From Sesamum alatum (Eukaryota; Streptophyta; Magnoliopsida; Lamiales; Pedaliaceae), in the NCBI GenBank assembly GCA_034509735.1, contig JACGWO010000003.1, positions 35,672,466-35,736,465 of the forward strand: a stretch of DNA of 64,000 nucleotides, in the 5' to 3' direction. Every line of letters starts with the position of its first letter. The stretch's first letter is position 1. A program made the position numbers and the translations under genes. This document shows, in pieces, positions 33,296-42,612 of the stretch. The notes beneath the pieces were generated by a model. The model was given only the letters and a program-made list of their open reading frames with translations, made no database searches and had not been told where the DNA came from.

Positions 33296-34762
33296 CTACT
33301 GAAGTTGCTCCAAGACATCCTGGATTAACATTGTGAAACTCATGTAAGATGAACCTCCTTCTTCCACAGCATTGCTTGCCATTTTGGCAAGTTCCTCACC
33401 TCTCTTTCTTCTCATTCTTCCCTCTTCACTTCCGACATCCATCAGCTTCTCAATACCTCTTTTCACGTCATCCCACCTAACCAAATCTTCACTTTCCCCA
33501 TTAGAACTCATAGGCCTCTCAACCCCAACTCGCACTCCAATTCCCAACACATTCACAATGAGCTTTTCGTTGAAAAATTGTTCGGCAAACATAGGCCAAG
33601 TGATCATTGGCACACCGGCGCAAATCGCTTCCAGAGTCGAATTCCAGCCACAATGTGTCAAGAACCCTCCGACAGAGGGATGGGACAGTATAAGGATCTG
33701 AGGGGCCCATCCTTGGATAATAAGACCTCTTTCTCCCACTCTTTCTTGCAATCCCTCCTCAGCCAACCATTTCTCCACTTGTGCTGAGTAGTCCTGTTTT
33801 CTGATGATCCAAATGAAAGGGAAGTTTGAGGCTTCCAGGCCTAAACCAATCTCTTTTATCTGTGGAAAAGATATGTGGCACATGCTCCCGAAACATGCGA
33901 AAATGACAGACTTTGGCTTCTTTGAGTCGAGCCAAGTTAGGCAGTAATGTTCATCAATGGAGGCTTTGTTCCCTCTAGCAGACCTCTCAGAGAGTTCCTT
34001 ATTACAGAGAGAAACCGGCCCGACGCACCAAACTTTTCCTTCTTTCTTTCTGTATCCATCCAGGTACCCCGGCTCCAACTCCGCAAAACTATTCACCAGA
34101 GTAGCCCGACCTGGATCCCTGGCCATTATTGGTTTGTGTTTGTGTTCTTCAGAACCACCTGAGTGCTTCCCGGCAGGCGACCGGTGTTTAGGCATCTGGG
34201 CCTTTGTGAATTCAATTTTATGAGGTATATCCGGCACCAGAAACGGCTCCGAGTCTGAGAGTATGCTTTCTTGATCAACTTGAGAAATGTTGCTAGCGCA
34301 CAAGCTAGTGAAACAGGATACCGTTCCAAATTTGTACCTGGGGATCTTGAACTTTCGACAGACTTCCTCCGTCCAAAGAATCGCGTTGCTGGAAACTATG
34401 CAGCTGGGCTTCGGTTCTAATTCCTCCATCAGGGTTTCCAGGGGGGCCTGGAGCATGTCACAGGCCCGCATAAATTTCCAGGACAATTCCAACGAGTCAA
34501 GCTCATCTAGATTCTCACATCCCTCAGGGAGGCCAGCTTCTTGGCATGGAAATTTGATGGGAATCATTTGGATTTTCAGATTTTGGGCCTTGGCGTGGTC
34601 GATCACATCTTTGTACCTGACGGCGTTGAGGGGTGTGGTGACAATGGAAACAAACACGCCCCATCGGGCCAGTAGTTTGGCAAAATCTGTCAGGGGAATG
34701 ATGTGACCTTGGGACATTAAAGGCACTAAGAGGAAGTGGAGCTTCTCAGTTTCGGAAGCCAT
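33296..34762 (-). CDS. UDP-glycosyltransferase, UGT73C-like (UGT-C), dyad Asp replaced by Ser
   Basis: Single exon, 488 residues, starting MASETEKLHF. Catalytic His20 sits in MSQGH. The dyad position reads CIVSSNAILW, so Ser125 replaces the Asp of UGT-A, and the usual Pro before Trp is Leu. GLPEGCEN, GPVSLCNK and the PSPG box from residue 352 (WAPQ, HCGWNSTLEA, FAEQ) are present. The region near residues 185-210 (KHRSPAGKHSGGSEEHKHK) is longer and more basic than in the other two and could alter acceptor entry. It is on the opposite strand to UGT-A and UGT-B, with promoter blocks shared with UGT-B, so the pair looks like an inverted duplication. The frame is intact. Confidence 0.92.
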   Translation of the reverse strand: MASETEKLHFLLVPLMSQGHIIPLTDFAKLLARWGVFVSIVTTPLNAVRYKDVIDHAKAQNLKIQMIPIKFPCQEAGLPEGCENLDELDSLELSWKFMRACDMLQAPLETLMEELEPKPSCIVSSNAILWTEEVCRKFKIPRYKFGTVSCFTSLCASNISQVDQESILSDSEPFLVPDIPHKIEFTKAQMPKHRSPAGKHSGGSEEHKHKPIMARDPGRATLVNSFAELEPGYLDGYRKKEGKVWCVGPVSLCNKELSERSARGNKASIDEHYCLTWLDSKKPKSVIFACFGSMCHISFPQIKEIGLGLEASNFPFIWIIRKQDYSAQVEKWLAEEGLQERVGERGLIIQGWAPQILILSHPSVGGFLTHCGWNSTLEAICAGVPMITWPMFAEQFFNEKLIVNVLGIGVRVGVERPMSSNGESEDLVRWDDVKRGIEKLMDVGSEEGRMRRKRGEELAKMASNAVEEGGSSYMSFTMLIQDVLEQLQ

Positions 34763-35344
34763 GGATACAAAGTCTGCAATGGTTGAGCAGGAAGACCTAT
34801 CGTTGGGTTTAAATGAGCGTCGGTTAGATATTTTATTTTAACGTTAAATTACAGCTATTTCCAATAAGGTTTGACATAATAATGAATATCCTTTTATTAT
34901 TTGAAAAATTACAAATTAATCATTTTGTACTTGAATTTTCAGTTAAAATTGCAGAAAAATCAACCGAAACAAATTGCATATTGCTCCTCGTTGTAAAAAA
35001 TTGAATAAACCTCTCCCCGCATTGTAGTCCAAAAATAAAAAAATTTAAAAATAATTCAGTTTGTATAAAGACATTTTGATCAGTTTAGTATTTTGAAATT
35101 AGAATGGACAAAATAAAAAGATAAAATATATTGCTGGATATTTATGCAAATTCTTAAATATATTTATTATTTTTATTTTAAAAATTCAAGGATAAAACGA
35201 TCAATATTTAAGAATTTAATTGAAAAATAAATAAAAAAGGATCGATTGGATATCAAAATAATATTAAATGTGACATTTATGTAATAATTGAGTTATTTAT
35301 AATTACTCAAATATTAAGATGACATTAATCATAAAATTCGGATA
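34763..35344. other. UGT-C proximal promoter, AT-rich
   Basis: A TTTAAA on the minus strand about 45 bases upstream of the ATG is a possible TATA element. From about 34850 lies a piece resembling one arm of the GGGGTAAATATTTATAA element at 37220 (GTTTGACATAAT..., GAAAAATTAC). No gene seen. Confidence 0.45.
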
Positions 35345-35470
35345 CCAAACAATATTTTACTGTGTGGTGAAAATTTAACATTGGTAGAATCACACCACAC
35401 CAACCCGATGCACGTATAAATTATAATAACCACCACATGAAACATGTGGTGATGTAAGTAGGTGATTAAT
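35345..35470 (-). promoter_or_regulatory. Duplicated upstream block B (UGT-C side)
   Basis: Minus-strand counterpart of 23741-23860: CCTACTTACATC, TTTCATGTGGTG, GGTGTG and CCAATGTTAAATTT in order, about 600-710 bp upstream of the UGT-C ATG. It is followed on the plus strand by an (AAAT)n run near 35480-35507. A third, partial copy lies at 36385-36440. Confidence 0.55.
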
Positions 35471-35871
35471 AATCCAACAAAAATAAATAAATAAATAAAT
35501 AAATAAATATACAATAAATATTAAAAAAGAAAAGATAAAGGTCATTGATGCACCCGTTTTCGTAATACAAATATTGTGAATATCGTCTCAAACACTTTAT
35601 TATAAACGAGTTCACTAATAACATCTTAGCCTAAGTAGTTAGGGTTATAGTCTTATGAATAAGTTTAAAATCATAAATATAAAATTTGGAATGATTGAGG
35701 AAAAAGACCTATCATAGGGTTTGTAATACGAGTGAGGATTAGATTTTTTTTTATATATATTTCAAATCGTATTGCATTGTTATTTTATTTAACATAGATA
35801 CTAATATTTTTTTAAATTTCAATTTATATTGTATTTATGTTTCATTTTATATATTGTATTGAAAAAATTTA

Positions 35872-36151
35872 GGGATAATTATATTTACACATCCTAACAT
35901 ATGGTCTGTTTACACAAATCATTCATACTTTTTGAATAATTATACATACATCCACTAGAATATAAGCATCATTTACACAAATCACCCCTATTATTTTAGA
36001 AAATTATACTGACACCCTTCAAAATTATTGACATTATTACACAAACTACTCCTATTTTTTTGCAATCAAGGGTGTTTTTGTAATTATGCAAAAAATAAGA
36101 ATAATTTGTGTAAATAAACTATAGGTCAGATGGTGTAAATATAATTATCCC
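35872..36151. mobile_element. MITE, GGGATAATTATA ends, 9-bp target duplication
   Basis: The left end GGGATAATTATATTTACAC and the right end (complement of GTGTAAATATAATTATCCC) form near-perfect inverted repeats. The flanks AAAAATTTA at 35863-35871 and 36152-36160 are identical. At 280 bp and non-coding, it fits a Mutator-type MITE. It has pushed promoter block A away from UGT-C. Confidence 0.85.
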
Positions 36152-36231
36152 AAAAATTTATACACATCTTGTGACTCGTGTGTATTTTAAATGAAATAAA
36201 AAAAATTAATAAAATTTAGAATAAAACATCC

Positions 36232-36382
36232 AGTTTGACACACAGGGATAGTTGTGAAGTTTGTAGGTAGGTATACGTCATAAGCAACATAAGGAAATGT
36301 GCAGAATCAGACAGCCTCTTTCTTTGAGTAGAATGATAATGGACAAACGAAGATATTCTAGAACAAAGAGATGTCAACAGTT
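36232..36382 (-). promoter_or_regulatory. Shared promoter block A of UGT-C, with TGACGT motif
   Basis: Read on the minus strand: TTCGTTTGTCCATTATCATT, CTGTCTGATTCTGCACATTT, then ATGACGTATACCTACC and CTATCCCTGTGTG. This is the same order as 26068-26220 at UGT-B, but it now lies about 1.5 kb upstream of the ATG. The 22-bp core around the 20 bases given is identical in the two blocks. Confidence 0.5.
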
Positions 36383-36384
36383 TT

Positions 36385-37219
36385 AGTGTGGATGTAATAA
36401 CCACTACATGAAATTGTTGATGTAAGTAGGTCATGACTGATAACCCAATAAAAATAAATAAATAAAATAAATAATAAAGAGAAGAGATGGTCACTGAAAC
36501 ACCCTTTGTTCATAATATTTTCTTTTTAAAAATACATCGATGGTTTTAAATTAATTTAATATACTATTAATATTTTATTTAGTACGCAATACAAATATTT
36601 TTAAATCGACCAACAACTTCAAAGTAAATAAAAGAATAATATACTACTATTACAAATAGACTTAATACTTAAATGTGTAGGATTCGAACTCACAAGAGAT
36701 TTTTCTTAAAAGAATATTCATTTTTCATAAATTTCTTAATACTGTTTTGTGAAATTATCATTACGGGATTAAAATTATCAGAAAATAATTAAATATAAGA
36801 TGTTTAGAGTTAAATTTGTCAAAAAAATAACTAAATATATAAATTTAAAATCTTTACGTACGAATCTCTCGGTCCAAACACAAAATTGAGCTTGATAAAA
36901 ATTGGAATATGATAATGGAATTGGAATCGTTTCATTAGAAGAAAAGTTACTATTAGCTAAAATTTTGCTATCGACTAAAACTATGATATATAATTATTAT
37001 TAATCATGATTAAATAAAAATTATTGTAAAAATCGAAATTATCCAACATAAAAACTATTTTCGTCATAGCTATGAGTTGTAGCAAATATTTTTGCCATGA
37101 ATTTTAGGCATGACAAATGTTAATTTTAGTCACTCACGTAAAAACGATGGTCAACAATCATTGTATGTCCGTTACCAATATCTATTTATTATGATTATTT
37201 AATATTAATCATAATAATT
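36385..37219. other. Intergenic, partial block B copy then AT-rich DNA
   Basis: 36385-36505 repeats the 35395-35570 segment in part (TGATGTAAGTAGGT, AACCCAATAAAAATAAATAA, GGTCACTGAAACACCC). The rest is AT-rich with nothing recognised. Confidence 0.45.
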
Positions 37220-37652
37220 GGGGTAAATATTTATAACCACCTTTTCTGAGGTTTGATATAATTACAAATACCCTCTCGTTGTTTGAAAAATTATAAATAC
37301 CCCCCTAAGGTTTATAATTTTTAACCAAATGCTGAAATTGATCATTTTGCCCTTGAATTTTTTTATTAAAATTATAGAAAAATCAGCCAATGCAAATTGC
37401 ATTATTGTTCATCTGTGTAAAAAATTTAAGAAATCTTTTTCTGCGCATTGTAGTCTAATTTTTTTCCAAGAACTAAATAAAAAATAATTCAGTGCATAAA
37501 GGGCATTTGGGTCAGTTCACTCATAAAAATGGATGAAAATTGGTTGTTTGTTAGACGGTTACAAACCTTACGGAGGTATTTATAATTTTTCAAACAACGA
37601 GGGGGTATTTATAATTATGTCAAACCTCAAGGGAGGTAGTTGTAATTTATCC
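37220..37652. mobile_element. MITE with 8-bp target duplication TAATAATT
   Basis: The arms include GGGGTAAATATTTATAACC, TTGATATAATTACAAATACC and TTGTTTGAAAAATTATAAAT, mirrored at the right end (GGTATTTATAATTATGTCAA, GGTAGTTGTAATTTATCC). The flanks TAATAATT at 37212-37219 and 37653-37660 are identical. 433 bp, non-coding. Confidence 0.85.
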
Positions 37653-37667
37653 TAATAATTAATTATA

Positions 37668-38519
37668 GGGATAATTACAGTCCCCTCCCTTGAGGTTTGG
37701 TGTAATTATATGTGGACCCCCTATAGTTTGAAAAATTACCCTAGTACCCTTATTTTTATTTTCATCCAACAAATAGATCATTCAATAAATAAAATTGACA
37801 AAATTTGCTAACATCAGCAAAAATTTTGAATGAAAATTTATTTTTGCCCTTAGTTGACTTATTGCAAGTCAAATAAATACATTTTTTTATCAAATTACTC
37901 TTATACATTTAAAACACACTTATGCATGTGAGTTTGTTTTTATAATTAAATTAAATTATAAGAGTAAATAATATAATATATTTAAAGTATTATTCTATTA
38001 GATAATTTTTAATTAATAAATAAATTAGATCGATCAAATAAATTTAGCTCTTAACATATATATACATTATTTTTTTTTTATTTCGAACATATTTATACAC
38101 TATAAAACTGTATATATACGCTATATTATGTAATTTAACTAAATATTTAAAAGACATATTTTCTGATAACGCAGCCGTAAAAACATATCACTATGATAAC
38201 ATAAATATAATATTTACATCCCTTATGATATTTTAATAATAGCAAAAATTCTCCCTGCAATTTTTGCCTTTTTAGTCTAAAGCGTATGTTCAATTCTACA
38301 TATATAGGGCATCAAATTTATCTTTTTAGTCTTTCAAATTTTCATGTTCTTTTTTATTCTTTTTAGCCACATATCATGGTTAGAAAAGTAAATTGATTAC
38401 TTTTTTTTATGAGATTTTAACATTTTTTGTAATTAGGGGTAGTTTGTGTAATTTTTCAAATCATAAAAAATATACGTGTAATTACATCAAACATCATAGG
38501 AGGAAAATGTGATTATCTC
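37668..38519. mobile_element. GGGATAATTACA element, 852 bp, 9-bp target duplication
   Basis: The left end is GGGATAATTACAGTCCCCTCC. The right end (complement) is GAGATAATCACATTTTCCTCC. The arms also share GTAATTA and TTGAAAAATTAC or its mirror. The flanks TTAATTATA at 37659-37667 and 38520-38528 are identical. It is inserted directly beside the previous MITE and shares its general style. No coding. Confidence 0.78.
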
Positions 38520-38774
38520 TTAATTATAATTAAATATTATATATATATATATATATTTTGTTTTTAAAAGTCGGAAGAGCTGAACCCCATCCGCATCCAT
38601 TCATTTCAGCGAGTATTATTGGCGAGACGGGTAGATGTCAGTCACGTAAATTTTGGTGACAGCAAGAAATACGTACATTTTGACATGATGAGATTGTTCA
38701 CTATTAAAGGTGGTGATTTTTTGTCACGTCTTTATCTCCTTCTAGAAGGTCCTTCTTGTGTCGGTATATTTTTT

Positions 38775-39262
38775 GGCTCGGTCGATGCCGACCAAGCGTG
38801 CGGCCATCCTGGCCTGCTGTCAAGCGACAGTGGGCCCCACTGATTTTGCTTTTTGTTTATACTTAATATTTAAATTTTTTACCTCTTTTTTCATCTACCT
38901 CTTTTACAGATTTAATTTAGAATTTACCTCTTTTACTTTTCATTTTATTTATTTATCATAAACTCACTCATCACAAATCTTTTTCTTCTTGCTGGAAAAT
39001 CGCCAGCGGCCAACATAGAACCGCCGGCGATTTTCCAGCAAGAAGAAAAAGATTTGTGATGGGTGAGTTTATGGTAAATAAGCAAAGAGAAAAGTAAAAG
39101 AGATAAACCTAAGTTAAATCTGTAAAAGAGGTAGGTGAAAAATGAGGTAAAAAAATAAAATGCTAAGTATAAACAAAAAGTCAAAATCAGTGGGGCCCAC
39201 TGCCACGTGGCAGCAGGCCATGGAGTTGGGTGGCCGCATGCTCGGTCGGCATCAATCGAGCC
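38775..39262. mobile_element. 488-bp near-complete hairpin (foldback) MITE, 9-bp target duplication
   Basis: The two halves are inverted copies almost to the centre near 39015. The ends are GGCTCGGTCGATGCCGACC and GGCTCGATTGATGCCGACC; inner arms share GTGGGCCCCACTGATTTTG, CTCTTTTACAGATTTAA, TCACAAATCTTTTTCTTCTT and GCTGGAAAATCGCC. The flanks ATATTTTTT at 38766-38774 and 39263-39271 are identical. No transposase. It resembles a Mutator-like foldback element; a transcript would fold into a long double-stranded RNA. Confidence 0.88.
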
Positions 39263-39271
39263 ATATTTTTT

Positions 39272-40777
39272 ATTTTTTTTGAAAGGGTTCTTGTGTCGGT
39301 ATTAAACGTGGTGATTTTTTGGGTCACGTCTCTGTTATTGCTAGACCAAGTACTAGACACCACAAAAAATTATATTTATTTACAATTTCACATGTTCATC
39401 TGTGAGCAAATTTATTTTAATAATATATGTAATTTTTTTTAATAATATGTGTTTTTTAAATAAATTATTTAATATGATAATTACTATATAATTATTAATT
39501 ATCGTCATTACATGAATAATTATAATTGATTTATTCAAAAAATAATAATTTATCATTTTCACTTTAGAAAACTAATCTGAATAAGAAAAAAAAATTCTAA
39601 ATGTGCTTAGAGAAGTTTAAAAATTAAAAAGCATGACGTGCAAGGTAATAAAAGGTAAGAATCATATCGAAAAGACCCTGTTTATAATCCTCAAATACTT
39701 AAGTTAGCAATATCGTAGAAGATGATTATTGAATGTCACAAGAGAATATGGAGTAGTTGTATTTGGAGTGTGTAAGGATAGTATTTATAGTTTTTTGGGG
39801 TTGGGCTAATCATCATAAATCCATACATGTCGGGAGTCGAGTAGGTTAAGGTAAAGTCGGTACGGCCTGATATAAAATGTGCGGATCTTACACTGTTTAG
39901 TGATTAAGAGAATAATTGGGGCGTTCGTACAAATTTCCAAAGTTTTGAGATATCCCTCATGTTCTATCTGTTTAGACATTAATTGAAATTGTATTTTAAA
40001 CAAAATTAAGTCAATCACTTAAATTATAGGGGAAAAAAAATACCTTTTGTTACGCCAAATTTTAGCACACTTCCTCAAGAGTTATTATTGAACTAAAACA
40101 AAAAACTAAGTGCAATTTCGAAGAACGTATATATTAGTAAGATAATTTCTACTTGGACTCAAATGCATGATCAATTATGTATTTTTTATTATCATACTTG
40201 ATGAGATGTTTTCTAGGAGGAGGAGTACTACATTTCTGAATCTTAAGATTTTTTTAAAACTAGTTTGGGTTTTAGGATAATGAGAATAATGGAATCGTAA
40301 ATTGATTGTTCAAATTTAAATAACAATTTAGTTTGATCATAAAAGAATTTATATAAATGAATTTGATTTAGTCAAATTGAAGTAAAATCAAGTCAAAGAC
40401 TAAAAAAATAATACAATTACTTGAATAGATTGTTGAACTTGAGCTTTAGTTTAATAAGTTATTAAATTGATTTTAAATATGTAATTAAACTGTAACATTA
40501 ATTTAGCTACGTAGAGAGAAATTACTGACCGGAAAAAAATGATAAGTTTTGTAGCAAAACGTATATAATTTACTACCACCTACAAAATGTAAAAATACAC
40601 GTTTCTTAAAACTTCTCATAGAAAATTTAAAATTAGAACTATATCTCTCAAATTGCACAAAAATGATTGACTTAATAATGCAAAAAGCAAACAAAAATCA
40701 AGATAAACAAATAAATAAATAGAATGAACAAAATTCACAGATATTGCAGTGAAACTATATATATATCATTAAGGAAA
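39272..40777. other. Intergenic, AT-rich
   Basis: Starts with TTCTTGTGTCGGTATTAAACG and GTGGTGATTTTTTGGGTCACG, a diverged second copy of the sequence just left of the hairpin element (38700-38765). After that it is AT-rich DNA with no gene or element ends that I can defend. Confidence 0.45.
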
Positions 40778-42037
40778 GGGAAAAATGCAATTTTGGTTCA
40801 CTTTTTGAAGTGGGGTGGCATTTTAGTCCAGGCCACTTCTAAAATAGTGATTCGGGACATTAATTTCTAAAAAATGACAAATTTTAGTCCAAAAAACTTT
40901 AATTTGGTCGGAATAGGTCACATGAAATGCACGTGATAGTCTAAAATTGAGGATTTTTAATTTGACCGACAAGTTTTGCCTACATGGATTAAAATACTCT
41001 TATTTCTCTTACATTGCAAGAAGACATGTCATTGCCATCTCACACACTTGCCAAATCATAATTTTGTATTAATTTCATTTCATTTCTAACCCCCAAACCC
41101 CCTTCTGCCCTTCCCATCCCAACCCGCCACCGTTCCCCGCTGCCTACCCCCAACCCGCCACTGGTCCCTGCTGCCTACCAACCCCCCCAACCTGTCACCG
41201 TCCCCCGTCGCCTACCACCCACCCCCAATCCGTCACTATCCAGTTACCATTTACAGAAACAGGGGGCGACGCGACATCGCCCGGTTGCAAAAACAGGGGG
41301 GTTGTCGCCCCCCAATCAGAAACAGGGGCGATGCGTCTATCCAGAAACAGGGGGACAACGCCGACGCTGTCGCCCATTTTGCGGGTGGCGGCGTCGTGTC
41401 GCCGTCGCCCCAATTTAAAATTTTAATTAATTAATTTTAATAATTAAAAGAGACTAAAGAAAAATTAAATTGTTAAAAAGTTTTCAATTAATTTAATATT
41501 TTTAAATAAAAATAATAAGTATTTTTAATTTAAATATTATAAATAATATAATTTATTAAATATATTCAAAATAAATTATGATTTAAATATAGTTAATAAA
41601 ATATAATTATTATAATTAATTAAAAGTTATATTGATATAGATATTTAAAATTTGAAAATTGAATGTTAGTATATTAACCTTTTGTATTAATTTCCATTTA
41701 ATTTATCAGGTTGATATATAATTTATATTTTATTTTTATATTTAAATAATATATATTTAAGAATATATTATATTATTTACTTAAATGGATTTTTTAAAAT
41801 AAACCATGTTGCCATGTCACCATACCTGTCAAATCACCTACCATGTAAGTGAATTTTTATTTTTTTAATCCATATGTGAAATGGTCGACGAACAGGTGGA
41901 GATTCCGATCAAATTAGGGTTTTTTGGATTGAAATTGCCACTTTTAAGAAATTACTGTCCTAAATCGCTATTTTAAAAGTGGCCTGGACCAAAATGCCAC
42001 CGCCTTTAAGAAAGTGAACTAAAATTGCATTCTTCCC
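40778..42037. mobile_element. 1.26-kb foldback element with C/G-rich minisatellite core
   Basis: The arms GGGAAAAATGCAATTTTGGTT / GTGGCATTTTAGTCCAGGCC / GACAAATTTTAGTCC pair with the right side ending AAATTGCATTCTTCCC. The flanking TAAGGAAA and TAAAGGAA are a probable slightly changed 8-bp target duplication. The core holds tandem units of about 30 bp like CAACCCGCCACCGT..CCCGCTGCCTACC (41110-41240), then AAACAGGGGG / CGACG units (41250-41412). AT-rich DNA follows. It has the same ends as the 343-bp element at 24961. Confidence 0.78.
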
Positions 42038-42612
42038 TAAAGGAATTTCATAAAAATATCTTAATATGTTGGGATTTATATATAAACCATATAATAATTA
42101 TTATATTAGCACTCAGACAAATAATTATTATTAATTAATTGTATTCTTCAGAACAACTCAGTTCGTAACATGTTTATTTATAATTTTTATAACTTTCTTT
42201 TAAAAAATTAATAAAAATGAAGATGGATGTTATTTGTCCACGTGCGACGCGCATGCATCTTACTAGTTCACAAAAATAAGTAAAACCAAACCTCCTAATT
42301 CAAGAACCAAACCTGCTTATTAGCTCATTCATGCATTCATGATCCAAATAAAATTCCACAAAATTCTTCATTAGATGCATGTCTTAATCAGACAGAATCA
42401 AATAAATATGGCGTAGCCTTATTACATACGATGGAAAATGAGGCAGTGGATTATCTCATCCATGTCAAGAACACCATGTTAATTTGACTATTGTACATAT
42501 ATAATCAATCAGCACTTAATGCTGCTAATTGTATACTTGAACTGTATATGTTGATCCCAATACTAAACAGAAGAAGTAAATTAAAACTGATAATATATAA
42601 TATTAGTTGAAT
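42038..42612. other. Pectinesterase 3' region
   Basis: AT-rich 3' flank of the minus-strand pectinesterase gene. No other gene seen. Confidence 0.5.

Noticed and set aside
38619..39184. Open frames of 67-79 codons on both strands
   Set aside because: They lie in the arms of the hairpin MITE and mirror each other.
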